A DNA stretch of 64,000 nucleotides from Cannabis sativa (Eukaryota; Streptophyta; Magnoliopsida; Rosales; Cannabaceae), in NCBI RefSeq assembly GCF_029168945.1, contig NC_083602.1:49785442-49849441 (forward strand). Reading direction: 5' to 3'. The translations under genes were made by a program, and so were the position numbers. The notes below the pieces were generated by a model. The model was not told the DNA's origin, did no database searches, and saw only the letters and a program-made list of their open reading frames with translations. This document shows, piece after piece, positions 9,985 to 21,236 of this stretch; the stretch's first letter is position 1; the number at the start of each line of letters is the position of its first letter.

Positions 9985-12265
9985 TGTAAAGACCGCTTAG
10001 TTTAATTTGGAAATTAGCAGTTAATCATGTTTAATTATGAAAAATTAGTTATAGCTATTTAAATTATTATTTATACTGTTATTTTTGAATTCTGAGATGC
10101 ATTTTATGTCATTTAGTAGTTTTCATAATTTTGCATTTTCGGTGCCCGGTAACATGGAACTCGGTGTTTGGCTCAGTAAAATCACAACTTAGTATGTTAG
10201 TAGTTTAGGACGGTTTATTAGACATTGGGAATGTTGGGAATGGCCGGGAATTTAGAATTTTCCAAAAATACCCCTTTAGTGTTATTTATGTGATTTTAGT
10301 GTGAAGGGGCAAAATGGTCATTTTGCCCCATTGTTAGTTTGTCTTTTGTGACTTAATAAAGTGGAAAATATATGTTATTTAATTATTCTTTTTGGGTGAA
10401 GTAAAAGAGGCTATGTGGCATTTCAATTTCATTTTCTTACAAACTTAGAAAATTACAAAATTTCTCAAAAAAGCTCTCTCTCTTTTTCGTCCACTTGAGG
10501 CAGCAAGAAAAGTGGATTTTCCTCTTCAATCTCAAGTGATTTTCAGCAAGTTAAAGTGTTTCTAGTTGAGGTATTTCTTGTCTAGTTTTCTTCCTTTGTT
10601 TTCTTGAAATTTTGATGAAAAAGATGAGTAATGCATGGATGATTTTGATGATGTTGCTGCTGCTAGTTGTTGTTGTTGTTTCTATGTTTAAAATGTTGAA
10701 TTAAATATGTTTAGTTAGGTTGAAATGCATGCTAGTTGTTCTTGTTTTAGTTGGTTAGTTTTCTTGTTAAAAAGCTATGGTTTTCAAGTGAAAATTGAGG
10801 TTTCGGTGGCTGTAGTGTTTGCATGAATTAGGGTTAGTTTTCTGTAGTGTTTTTATGCTTGTTTATTTAGTTCTAAGCTAGTTTTGAGGCTTGCAAGTGA
10901 GCATTATCCAAGTTTGAGTTTGAAACTCAAAGCTTGGAGCTCCCATGGTGATTTTCGTTTCTGTGCTTTCTGGGCTGTGTTGATGCTTTAGAATTGTTAT
11001 TTGGGTCATTTAGAAAAAGTCTGGATGTTTTGGCATTGTTTGGATTGGTTTTGAGCTTTGTGTGAATTTTTGAAAAATTCCTGCGAGGAACCGGAATTCC
11101 GGTTGTGCATCCGGAATTCTGGATGGGGCTCTAAAAATTCCCAGAACCGGAATTCCGGTTGGGTGATTTTCAGAAACCCTAGTTCTCCTCGTTTTTATGT
11201 TATTTGGGGTATTGCCATGCTTTTTATCGATAGGGAAACTTTTAGTTCCTAGTTTAAGTCCCCGGGAAGTGATTTAGCGTATCACTTATAGTGTTGTGAT
11301 TTTTATGGTTTAGGAGCACATGTCCGCCGGGCAGATAGTTCCAGTCAGGTTGACCGGCACACCTGAATTCGGAATCCAGGTAAGATTAGTATAACAGTAT
11401 GCATATGTAGATTACATGTTTAGCGTGCATGTAGGAAGCCTGTTAGATTACATTAGATATGTATGTGGGCTTCGAACCACCCAACCGTATCACGTCGGTA
11501 CAGGCTGGAGTATGACCAGCAGCTGGAGTATGACCGGTTCGACCGATTAGGCTGATACTTAGGTTGGTGGTTCCGTACTATTTGACGTATCACGTCGGTA
11601 CAGGCTGGAGTATGACCAGCAGCCAGAGTATGACCGGTTCGACCGATTAGGAAATCGTAACACGTCGGTACAGGCTGGAGTATGACCAGCAGCCGGAGTA
11701 TGACCGGTTTGACCGATTAGGCTGTTACTTGTCAATAGTACCGTCCCTATGAACGTTCAGAACTCAGTACCGTGTTGGACACGGCAGTTAGGGGGACTCA
11801 GTATCGTGTTAGACACGACAGTTAGGGTTATGATCAGGGGTATGGGAGTCTGATCATGACCGGGGTTTTATGTATGAATATTATTATGCTTTTCTTACTG
11901 AGTCTGTTGACTCACAGTGCTATGTTTATGTGTAGGTAAGGGCAAGGCTAGAGCTGATGGACCGTGAGCGAGCCGGTGAAGATTGTACATGTCGGGGCGG
12001 TTAGGCTTGGAGCGTACGATCATCGGGACAGCGAGGCTATATTGTAATTAGTCGCTAGGCGACAAGTATTTTGTATAATCAGTAAACTTTTGTAAATGGT
12101 TTTGTAATCGGGATCCCGAGTCTTTTGTATAAATATTTTACAAGTTTAATTAAAAAGCAAAAATTTTAATTAATCACGTTTTCCATAAACCTCGTTGATT
12201 AGCAACGAGCTGCACAGTATGTTTGAAAAATCACGTAATACGCCTATGCTAGTTAGGGTGTTACA
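9985..12265 (+). repeat. Tekay-1 5' LTR
   Basis: Contains two copies of the 16-bp palindrome AACCGGAATTCCGGTT (11089-11104, 11145-11160) and the paired-end tandem array at 11487-11728. The open frame at 11058-11252 is within LTR noncoding sequence. Confidence 0.93.
11487..11728 (+). repeat. Tekay-1 5' LTR tandem stem-loop array (3 units)
   Basis: Units of about 72 nt contain GGTACAGGCTGGAGTATGACC and GAGTATGACCGGTT. Unit 1 (11487-11558) opens GTATCA and closes TGATAC. Unit 3 (11657-11728) opens GTAACA and closes TGTTAC. Unit 2 (from 11587) has lost its closing arm. An inner TCGGT/ACCGA pairing lies just inside each outer stem. The 3' LTR array is 20450-20694. Confidence 0.8.
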
Positions 12266-12268
12266 ATT

Positions 12269-12280
12269 TTGTATCGGAGC
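12269..12280 (+). other. Tekay-1 primer binding site, mutated
   Basis: TTGTATCGGAGC stands where Tekay-2 has TGGTATCAGAGC (28369-28380). Two changes weaken the match to initiator tRNA-Met. It starts three bases after the LTR, as in the other copies. Confidence 0.75.
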
Positions 12281-12548
12281 CACCAGGTTGTCTTCCGAGG
12301 ATCGTCACGACATGTACAATCATCATCAGCAGTTAGCTCGTTCCACGGTTCAGTAAGCTTTTATTGCTTTAGTAGTTTATTTATTTATTTTATGAAATAA
12401 GAAAAGCCTGATTGGAAGCATGTTAGTAGCCTGATAGTAGAATAGGTGCATGTTTCGTTTTTAATTTCCAAATTAAGCGGCATTAGTAACCTCTTCTTGA
12501 ATACGACCTGATATGCCAACTCTTGGTTTCGCAGGCGGTTCCGACTAG

Positions 12549-13742
12549 ATGGACGCCAGGCGGACTACCAGGAGCCAGGGCAATTCGGTAGGGTCGAATC
12601 AAGGTCAGGGAGCTCAGTTTCCCCCGCCAGCTAGGGGCCGAGGTAGAGGTCCCAGAGGCAGGGCTCGTGGTCAGGGTGATGAGAACCTGCCACAGGCTGC
12701 CCAGGCTCCCCAAGCCGATCAGGGAGCCCAGAATTGGGAGGTTAGGTTTGCTGAAATGCAAGCCAGAATAGAAGAGCAAGACCTCGAGATACAGAGATTG
12801 AGGTAGCAGGGGGCTCCTGCAGTGCCTGTGCCAGTAGTTCCTGTGGCACCTGCCCCTGCTGCTCAGGCTGAAATAGTGGTGGCGGCCAGCAGATTGGAAC
12901 CTTTGTGTGAACGGTTCCGGAAGCAAGCACCTCTGGTCTTTCTGGGAGGTCCAGATGTGATGAAGGCCGAACAGTGGCTAACGGTGATCACCAAAATTCT
13001 GAATTTTATGGGTGTCACCGGGAATGACAGAGTAGTGTGTGCCACCTTCCAGTTCCAGGAAGACGCTCTTGTATGGTGGGACATGGTGTCTCAGATCCAT
13101 GACGTCACTACTATGACCTGGGAAAGGTTCCAGGAACCCTTCAACGCCAAATATTATAATGAGGCGGTCAGAAGCGCCAAGAGGAAAGAGTTCGCCCACC
13201 TGACCCAGCGAGAGAATATGAGCGTGACCGAGTATACTACTCAGTTCGACCGGTTGGCGAGGTTAGCCTCGGGTATAGTGCCAACTGACTTCAGCAAGAA
13301 AGAGAAGTACCTGGACGGGTTAAATGCAAAGATTAAACATGACTTGATGATCACCATTGACGAAAAGACCACCTATGCTGAGATGGTGGAGAAGGCACTG
13401 CGAGCTGAGGGCGCAGTTGGGTGTATGTCGTAGTCAGCTAGTACTCCGGCGAGTGGCGGGGCTCCTACCCATCCTGCATCAGGTGTTAGCAGGGGGAGTA
13501 GTGTTTCGGCCATGGACCAGAAGAGGAGATCATCCACTGCATCCGGAGGCTCGAGTCAGAACAAGAGGTTCCGGGGGAACCAGAATAGAGGTAGTCGTTC
13601 TAGTGGTGTAGAGACCCGGTTCTCCTATCCCGAGTGCCCCAGGTGTAAAAGGCACCATCAGGGTGAATGCAAGGGTCAGGGATGCTTTCACTGTGGCATG
13701 CCCGGACACTTCAAGAGGGGTTGTCCCCAGCTCCGCTCAGAG
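12549..13742 (+). pseudogene. Tekay-1 gag (start of gag-pol frame), broken
   Basis: One frame starts at the ATG at 12549. An N-terminal RG-rich segment is followed by a coiled-coil-like EEQDLEIQRLR. The retrotransposon gag core contains FLGGPDVMKAEQWL and ALVWWDMV, and a serine-rich linker follows. A CCHC zinc knuckle (CFHCGMPGHFKRGC) lies near 13683-13724. TAG stops at 12804-12806 and 13431-13433 break it, and both replace CAG of the family sequence. A solo LTR inserted at 13743 just after the knuckle; the frame resumes at 15647 with protease. Gag forms the virus-like particle in intact relatives. Confidence 0.92.
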
Positions 13743-15641
13743 TGTTGGGTTTTATGCCCTAAATAAAACTCATTTCATATAATCAGATTTACTTATTAAT
13801 AAAGATCAGAAATAACATTTTATGTTGCATGGTTCACATGATTTATTTCATGATTATATGTATATAATGTATGAATTCTTTTTAAGTCCAGAACATATGA
13901 GTTGGTTAAAGATTATAGTGTTGTCAGCACAGTGGAATATAATCTTTATTATATGTTCAAAAGTTGATTCCCTGATTTGTCAGAACACTGGATTTAGACT
14001 GACATGGTATAATCAGCGATAGGTATTCTTACACCTTGGAAAAGTGTTATGTCCTTTCCAGGACATTGGCAAAGTTTACCAGTATCGGATGTATGGAGTA
14101 TACATCGGAAGGGACCGATATTGAACTTTGATTAGATATGTTAAAATTTACCGTAATATCTATTCAATTCAATATAAACTGTTGATCCTAGATCACATGA
14201 TCGAAATCCTGATATGGTTAGGCTCAATTTCAAGAGTGTTACTCGTGTTCTTTGATTTGTTAGTTAAGCCCAGTTTTGTATCAGGGTAATACGTACATTT
14301 TGGGAACACGGTAATACAATTGAGTGGGGGAGCGCTAACATAAATATGGAATCTATAGCTTCAATTTGGCAAATAGAAGTAAACGATGACTTCCTTCGAG
14401 CTTAACCAAACGAAGATAAATGGTGGAGATCTCATTTCACTTAGGTGAAATATCATTTATACAGAGTTAAGTGTTTTAAGGATAAAATACATTGTAGGGT
14501 GTTACGGTAATTTAATCCCTGTATAGTGTAAATCATCTATATAGAGGATCATTGATCACATTAGGGTTATAACAATGGATAACTAATGACGTGTCTATAT
14601 CGTGGAACGTATAGAGCGTTTCTATATGACTGAGAGTGCAATTCCATGTTCTAAGTGTGGATTCAATGAGGAATTAATAAGTTAGGGAATTTACTTGGTA
14701 AATTCGGTTTGACTTATTGGAAGCTCGGTCATATAGACCCATGGTCCCCATACTAGTTGAGACCATACTGCTTGTAAGACTCAGTTAATTGATTTTAATT
14801 AATCAATTATAATTCTAAAAGTTAGACTATGTCTACTTTATGAATTCTCACAGTTTAAGGATGAAATTGTTAAGAAAAGGGTTTCTAGGTTTAATTATTA
14901 ATTGAGAGACTTTGCATGTCTAATTAATAATTATTTTAAATGACAATATTATTTAATAATCTATTTTAGTTATTAAATAATTAGTTTTGGCATTTAAATG
15001 ATTAGAATTGGAAAAATGGCATTTTTGGAGAAATAGAAATAAAATTGAGGAAACTGCAAAATCCAAGTGAGGCCCATTTCCCTCTATGGCCGAGCACTCC
15101 CTTTGTGTTTCCCAATTATTATTTTCATTTTTAATTGCCATGTAATTGCTAATCAAAGCCTAGCTATAATAGGAAAGTGGTGGATCACACTAAATAAGGC
15201 AGTTAATCAATTACACAGTAAAAGAGGAAACTGTTTATTTGGAAAGTTGTGCTCTCCCTTTTCCCTATATAAAGCAACCTTTGTGTCTCTTCTCTTGCAT
15301 GCTATCAGCCACGAAATTAAGAGAGAAAAATAGAGAGAAATTTCGAAAGCCTTGTGAGATGAGTAGTGCCCACACACATCAAGTGGTATCTCAATCATAG
15401 TATGGAAGACTATGGAATTTCTGCATCAAAGAAGATCCAGGTTCAGATCTTGGTGATGCTCTGCTACAGAAAGGAATCAAGGGCTAGAGATCTGAACGGA
15501 AGGAGTCATATTATTCCGCTGCACCCACTGTAAGGTTTTCTAACTTTATGTGTTTATTTTCATTGCTTTAGAATTCATATTAGGTTGTTAATCCAACATA
15601 CTTGTTAGTAAATCTAGATCCTGGTAAACTAATTTCCAACA
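13743..15641 (+). mobile_element. Solo LTR of LARD subfamily B inside Tekay-1
   Basis: A single 1899-bp LTR begins TGTTGGG and ends CCAACA. It is flanked by perfect CAGAG duplications (13738-13742 and 15642-15646), and removing it with one CAGAG rejoins the Tekay gag-pol frame. The sequence is close to the LARD-2 LTRs (54914, 62766) and differs from subfamily A in its first 600 bases. A TATA-like box is at 15266-15274. A full element must have inserted here and then lost its interior by LTR-LTR recombination. Confidence 0.93.
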
Positions 15642-15646
15642 CAGAG

Positions 15647-16912
15647 GCACCGCGGGCTCCGGCAATACCCACTCCAGCTAGGGTGTTCGCCATCACCCAG
15701 GCTGATGCAGATGCCAGCCCATCAGTTGTAACAGGTCAGCTTTCTGTTAATAACTCGCTTTACTCAGTACTGTTTGATTCTGGGGCTACACATTCTTATG
15801 TGGCAGCCAGAGTCTTTAGTAAATTGGATAGACCGTATGATAGATATGAATCAGGGTTTGGAACCCTATTACCTGGCAGAGAGTTAGTTATCTCCAAAAG
15901 GTGGATTAGGTCTATGCCGATCAGGATAGATGGTAGAGAGCTAAGTGTTGACTTGATAGAGATGAGACTAGTAGAGTTCGATATTGTTTTAGGAATGGAT
16001 TTCCTATCTAAATATTCGGCGAGTATTGATTGCAAAAGGAAGATGGTGATCTTCCAACCGGAAAGTGAGGAACCTTTTGTGTTTGTTGGTTCAGTTCGGG
16101 GATCTCGGATCCCGGTGATTTCGGCCATGTCAGCTAGAGAATTATTGCATGGTGGTTGTTTAGGGTTTCTGGCCGTGGTGGTGGACACCACTCAGCAAGA
16201 TACCATTCGGCCAGAGGACATCAGGGTAGTTCGGGAATTTTTAGACGTTTTTCCCGAAGAACTTCCAGGGTTACCACCTCAGCGGGAGATTGACTTCGTG
16301 ATAGATTTGGCACCAGGGGTGGAACTAGTTTCCAAAGCCCCATATAGAATGGCTCCAGCTGAACTTAAGGAGTTAAAGATTCAGCTCCAAGGGTTGCTTG
16401 ACATAGGGTTTATCCGGCCTAGTGTGTCACCCTGGGGAGCCCCGGTTTTATTCGTCAAGAAGAAAGATGGAACTATGAGGATGTGCATCGATTACAGAGA
16501 ATTGAACAAGCTGACAGTGAAGAATAAATATCCATTACCTAGGATCGATGATTTGTTCGATCAGCTTCAGGGGAAGACGGTCTTTTCTAAGATTGATCTC
16601 CGTTCGGGTTATCATCAGTTGAGAATCCAAGAGGAGGACATTCCGAAGACGGCTTTCCGCACTAGGTATGGACATTATGAATTTCTGGTTATGTCGTTTG
16701 GACTAACCAATGCTCCCGCAGCATTTATGGACTTGATGAATAGAGTATTCAAGGATTTCCTCAATATTTGTGTGATTGTGTTTATCGACGACATCCTCGT
16801 GTACTCTCAATCAGAAGAGGAGCATGAATTACATCTTCAGATGGTACTGCAACGGCTTCGGGAACACAAGCTTTATGCCAAGTTCAAGAAATGCGAATTT
16901 TGGCTATCTTAG
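15647..16912 (+). pseudogene. Tekay-1 pol part 1: protease and reverse transcriptase
   Basis: Continues the gag frame. The protease has the catalytic motif DSGAT (15776-15790). The RT contains [40 protein letters not shown] and the active-site FIDDILVYS, with its FIDD at 16781-16792. The frame is stopped by TAG at 16910-16912, where Tekay-2 has CAG (glutamine of LSQVSFLG). Catalytic residues of both domains look intact up to that point. The upstream ATG at 15602 lies in the inserted LTR and is not the native start. Confidence 0.93.
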
Positions 16913-18046
16913 GTGTCCTTCTTAGGGCACATTGTGAGCAAAGATGGGATCAAGGTGGATCCCGGAAAGATCGAGTCCGTCAGGGATTGGCCGAGACCAA
17001 AGACAATGACAGAGATTAGAAGCTTCTTGGGTTTAGCTGGGTACTACCGTAGGTTCGTGGAAGGGTTTTCAAAAATTTCAATGCCCCTAACTGAACTCAC
17101 AAAGAAGAATCAGCAGTTTGTCTGGTCAGACAAGTGCGAAGCTAGTTTTCAGGAGCTGAAGCAAAGGTTGATTACCGCTCCACTGCTAGCATTGCCTTCA
17201 GACAACGAGGAATTTGTTGTTTATTGCGATGCATCCAGACAGGGTCTGGGGTGTGTGTTGATGCAAGCCGATCGGGTCATTGCTTATGCCTCCCGTCAGT
17301 TAAAGGATTACGAACAGCGATACCCGACTCATGATCTAGAGTTGGCCGCGGTGGTTTTTGCATTGAAGATTTGGCAGCATTACCTTTACGGAGAAAGGTG
17401 TGAAATCTATACCGACCATAAAAGTCTCAAGTATTTCTTTACTCAGAAAGATTTGAACATGAGACAGAGACGTTGGTTGGAATTAGTGAAGGATTACGAC
17501 TGTGAGATTCTCTATCACCCTGGGAAGGCCAATGTAGTGGTCGATGCCCTGAGCAGAAAGGGTCCCGGGCAAGTAGCTAGTATGGTTCAGATCTCGCCTC
17601 AGCTAGCAGAGGATATGGTTAGATCCAGCATTGAGTTTGTGGTAGGTCAGCTTCACAACTTAACGCTGCAATCTGATCTGTTGGAAAGAATTAAAGCCGC
17701 TAAGATGACGGATCCAGAGTTAATGAAGATCAGAGATGAGGTTTTGGCTGGTCAAGCCAAGGACTTTTCAGTGTCAGACAACGGGAAGCTTCTGTATAAA
17801 GCTAGGGTTTGTGTTCCGAATAGTGTGGAACTCAGGAATGATATCTTTGAGGAGGCTCATTCTACCCCGTATTCTCTGCATCCCGGCACCACTAAGATGT
17901 ACCAAGATGTTAAACCGTACTTCTGGTGGAGCGGTATGAAGAAGAATTTGGTAGAATTCGTATCGAGATGCCTCACTTGTCAGCAGATTAAGGCTGAACA
18001 TCAGAGACCAGCAGGGTTGTTGCAGCCTTTAACCCTACCTGAATGA
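16913..18046 (+). pseudogene. Tekay-1 pol part 2: RT end, RNase H, integrase zinc domain
   Basis: In frame with the preceding part after the TAG. It holds the RT thumb/connection ([16 protein letters not shown]), RNase H ([28 protein letters not shown]) and the HHCC zinc region of integrase ([11 protein letters not shown], then CLTCQQIKA). It ends at a TGA at 18044-18046. That stop arises because one G of the family sequence is missing, a frameshift confirmed against Tekay-2 at 32228-32245. Confidence 0.93.
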
Positions 18047-18802
18047 AGTGGGAAGATATCTCGATGGATTTTGTGGTCAGGTTACCTAGGACCACGGGTT
18101 TGTTTGACTCCATCTGGGTGGTGGTGGATCGATTCACGAAATCTGCTCATTTTCTGCCTGTTAGAACAACATTTACAGTAGATCAGTTGGCAAAATTATA
18201 TGTCAGAGAGATTGTAAGACTTCACGGGGTACCGAAGTCTATAGTTTCGGATAGGGATCCGAAGTTCACCTCCAAATTTTGGCAGAGTTTACAACGAGCA
18301 ATGGGTACAAAGCTGATATTCAGTACAACATTCCTTCCTCAGACAGATGGTCAGTCCGAAAGGACAATTCAGATATTGGAGGACATGTTGCGAGCCTGTG
18401 TTATGGATTTTGAAGGCTCATGGAATAAATATCTACCATTAATAGAATTTTCTTACAACAACAGTTATCAGAGTACGATAGGGATGGCTCCCTATGAACT
18501 GTTATACGGTAGGAAGTGTAGATCTCCCATCCACTGGGATGAGACATGGGAGAGAAAATACTTAGGTCCAGAGTCAGTGCAGCGGACCAATGAGGCAATA
18601 GAGAAGATAAAAGCTAGAATGCTTGCCTCACAGAGTAGACAGAAAAGTTATGCAGATCCGAAACGCAGAGATGTTGAGTTCCAAGTAGGGGACCATGTGT
18701 TTTTACGGGTATCTCCAATGAAGGGGATCAAACGTTTCGGAAAAAGAGGCAAGTTATTCCCTAGATTTACAGGACCTTTCGAGATTCTTGAGAAGATAGG
18801 TC
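18043..18802 (+). pseudogene. Tekay-1 pol part 3: integrase core, truncated
   Basis: After the frameshift the integrase core continues with WEDISMDFVVRLP (first D), SDRDPKFTSKFW (second D) and QTDGQSERTIQILED (E), then the GPFEILEKIG segment. The family sequence is lost after GGTCAA at 18802. The last residues of the open frame (to 18837) come from LARD-derived sequence. The remainder of the C-terminal domain and the chromodomain present in Tekay-2 are missing. Confidence 0.93.
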
Positions 18803-18912
18803 AAAGATCTTGCGAACTGATAGGGGTGGAGAAATAGTTTGTAGATATGCAGTTCAAAGATCATTAAATTGATTTTTGAATTATATCCAAACTTACCTCC
18901 CCAGAAATTTTG
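18803..18912 (+). repeat. 110-bp copy of LARD-1 flank inside Tekay-1
   Basis: Identical over 110 bases to 9875-9984, the LARD-1 sequence directly left of the Tekay-1 5' LTR, including the TTTTG target bases (18908-18912). It replaces the normal Tekay 3' interior. The junction has short homology: GGTCAA in pol and GGTTAA in LARD. Confidence 0.95.
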
Positions 18913-21231
18913 TGTAAAGACCGCTTAGTTTAATTTGGAAATTAGCAGTTAATTATGTTTAATTATGAAAAATTATTTATAGCTATTTAAATAATTATTT
19001 ATACTGTTATTTTTGAATTCTGAGATGCATTTTATGTCATTTAGTAGTTTTCATAATTTTGCATTTCCGGTGCCCGGTAATATGGAACTCGGTGTTTGGC
19101 TCAGTAAAATCACAACTTAGTATGTTAGTAGTTTGGGACGGTTTATTAGACATTGGGAATGTCGGGAATGGTCGGGAATTTAGAATTTCCCAAAATACCC
19201 CTTTAGTGTTATTTATGTGATTTTAGTGTGAAGGGGAAAAATGGTCATTTTTCCCCATTGTTAGTTTGTCTTTTGTGACTTAATAAAGTGGAAAATATAT
19301 GTTATTTAATTATTCTTTTTGGCTGAAGTAAAAGAGGCTATGTGGCATTTCAATTTCATTTTCTTACAAACTTAGAAAATTACAAAATTTCTCAAAAAAG
19401 CTCTCTCTCTTTTCCTCTCTCTTTTTTGGCCACTTGAGGCAGCAAGAAAAGTGGATTTTCCTCTTCAATTTCAAGTGATTTTCAGCAAGTTAAAGTGTTT
19501 CTAGTTGAGGTATTTCTTGTCTAGTTTTCTTCCTTTGTTTTCTTGAAATTTTGATGAAAAAGATGAGTAATGCATGGATGATTTTGATGATGTTGCTACT
19601 GCTAGTTGTTGTTGTTGTTGTTTCTATGTTTAAAATGTTGAATTAAATATGTTTAGTTAGGTTGAAATGCATGCTAGTTGTTCTTGTTTTAGTTGGTTAG
19701 TTTTCTTGTTAAAAAGCTATGGTTTTCAAGTGAAAATTGAGGTTTTGGTGGCTGTAGTGTTTGCATGAATTAGGGTTAGTTTTCTGCAGTGTTTTTATTC
19801 TTGTTTATGTAGTTCTAAGCTAGTTTTGAGGCTTGTAAGTGAGCTTTAGCCCAGTTTGAGTTTGAAACTCAAAGCTTGGAGCTCCCATGGTGATTTTCGT
19901 TTCTGTGCTTTCTGGGCTGTGTTGATGCTTTAGAATTGTTATTTGGGTCATTTAGAACAGGTTTGGATGTTTTGGCATTGTTTGGATTGGTTTTGAGCTT
20001 TGTGTGAATTTTTGAAAAATTCCTGCGAGGAACCGGAATTCCGGTTGTGCATCTGGTATTTCGGATGGGGCTCTGAAAATTCCCAGAACCGGAATTCCGG
20101 TTGGGCAACCGGTCTACCGGTTGGGTGATTTTCAGATTCCCTAGTTCTCCTCATTTTTATGTTATTTGGGGTATTGCCATGCTTTTTATCGATAGGGAAA
20201 CTTTTAGTTCCTAGTTTAAGTCCCCGGGAAGGGATTTAGCGTATCACTTATAGTGTTGTGATTTTTATGGTTTAGGAGCCTGTAATCCACCGCGCAGATA
20301 GTTCCAGTCAGGTTGACCGGCACACCTGAATTCGGAATCCAGGTAAGATTAGTATAACAGTATGCATATGTAGATTACATGTTTAGCGTGCATGTAGGAA
20401 GCCTGTTAGATTACATTAGATATGTATGTTGGCTTCGAACCACCCAACTGTATCACGTCGGTACAGGCTGGAGTATGACCAGCAGCCGGAGTATGACCGG
20501 TTCGACCGATTAGGCTGATACTTAGGTTGGTGGTTCCGTACTATTTGACGTATCACGTCAGTACAGGCTGGAGTATGACCAGCAGCCGGAGTATGACCGG
20601 TTCGACCGATTAGGCTGATACTGTAACACGTCGGTACAGGCTATAGTATGACCAGCAGCCGGAGTATGACCGGTTCGACCGATTAGGCTGTTACTTGTCA
20701 ATAGTACCGTCCTTATGAACGTTCAGAACTCAGTACCGTGTTGGACACGACAGTTAGGGGGAGTCAATATCGTGTTGGACACGGTAGTTAGGGTTATGAT
20801 CAGGGGTATGGGCGTCTGATCATGACCGGGGTTTTATGTATGCATATTATTATGCTTTTCTTACTTAGTCTGTTGACTCACAGTGCTATGTTTATGTGTA
20901 GGTAAGGGCAAGGCTAGAGCTGATGGACCGTGAGCGAGCCGGTGAAGATTGTACATGTCGGGGCGGTTAGGCCTGGAGCGTACGATCATCGGGACAGCGA
21001 GGCTATTTTGTAATTAGTCGCTAGGCGACAAGTATTTTCTATAATCAGTAAACTTTTGTAAATGGTTTTGTAATCAGGATCCCGAGTCTTTTGTATAAAT
21101 ATTTTACAAGTTTAGTTAAAAAGCAAAATTTTTAATTAATCACGTTTTCCATAAACCTCGTTGATTAGCAACGAGCTGCACAGTATGTTTGAAAAATCAC
21201 GTAATACGCCTATGCTAGTTAGGGTGTTACA
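18913..21231 (+). repeat. Tekay-1 3' LTR
   Basis: 2319 bp, TGTAAAGACC to TTACA. Carries palindromes at 20031-20046 and 20087-20102 and the stem-loop array at 20450-20694. It is followed by TTTTG and resumed LARD-1 interior. No purine tract precedes it. Confidence 0.93.
20450..20694 (+). repeat. Tekay-1 3' LTR tandem stem-loop array (3 units)
   Basis: Units open GTATCA, GTATCA and GTAACA and close TGATAC, TGATAC and TGTTAC. Here unit 2 keeps the closing arm that the 5' LTR copy has lost. Confidence 0.8.
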
Positions 21232-21236
21232 TTTTG

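Larger units (their letters stand above)
9985..21231 (+). mobile_element. Tekay-1, Ty3/gypsy chromovirus (Del/Tekay type), defective
   Basis: LTRs lie at 9985-12265 (2281 bp) and 18913-21231 (2319 bp), both starting TGTAAAGACC and ending TTACA. Target duplications TTTTG are at 9980-9984 and 21232-21236. The interior holds gag, protease, RT, RNase H and most of integrase. It is broken by stops, a frameshift and a solo LTR. The internal 3' end (integrase tail, chromodomain, purine tract) is absent. In its place is an exact 110-bp copy of the LARD-1 sequence that flanks the 5' LTR. The first 185 bases of the LTRs differ at about 3% by eye. Confidence 0.93.

Noticed and set aside
11487..11728. 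CRISPR-like repeat spacing
   Set aside because: Units are degenerate, without unique spacers, and lie in a plant retrotransposon LTR.
12483..12926. Minus-strand frames opposite Tekay gag and pol (for example 12863-13084, 29418-29807, 29990-30418)
   Set aside because: They are shadows of the sense gag-pol frame with no recognisable protein.
13822..14022. Small open frame starting MLHGSHDLFHDY, found again at 54993 and 62845
   Set aside because: It lies at the same place in each subfamily B LTR and is shared only by LTR homology. Lengths differ by chance stops and there is no domain.
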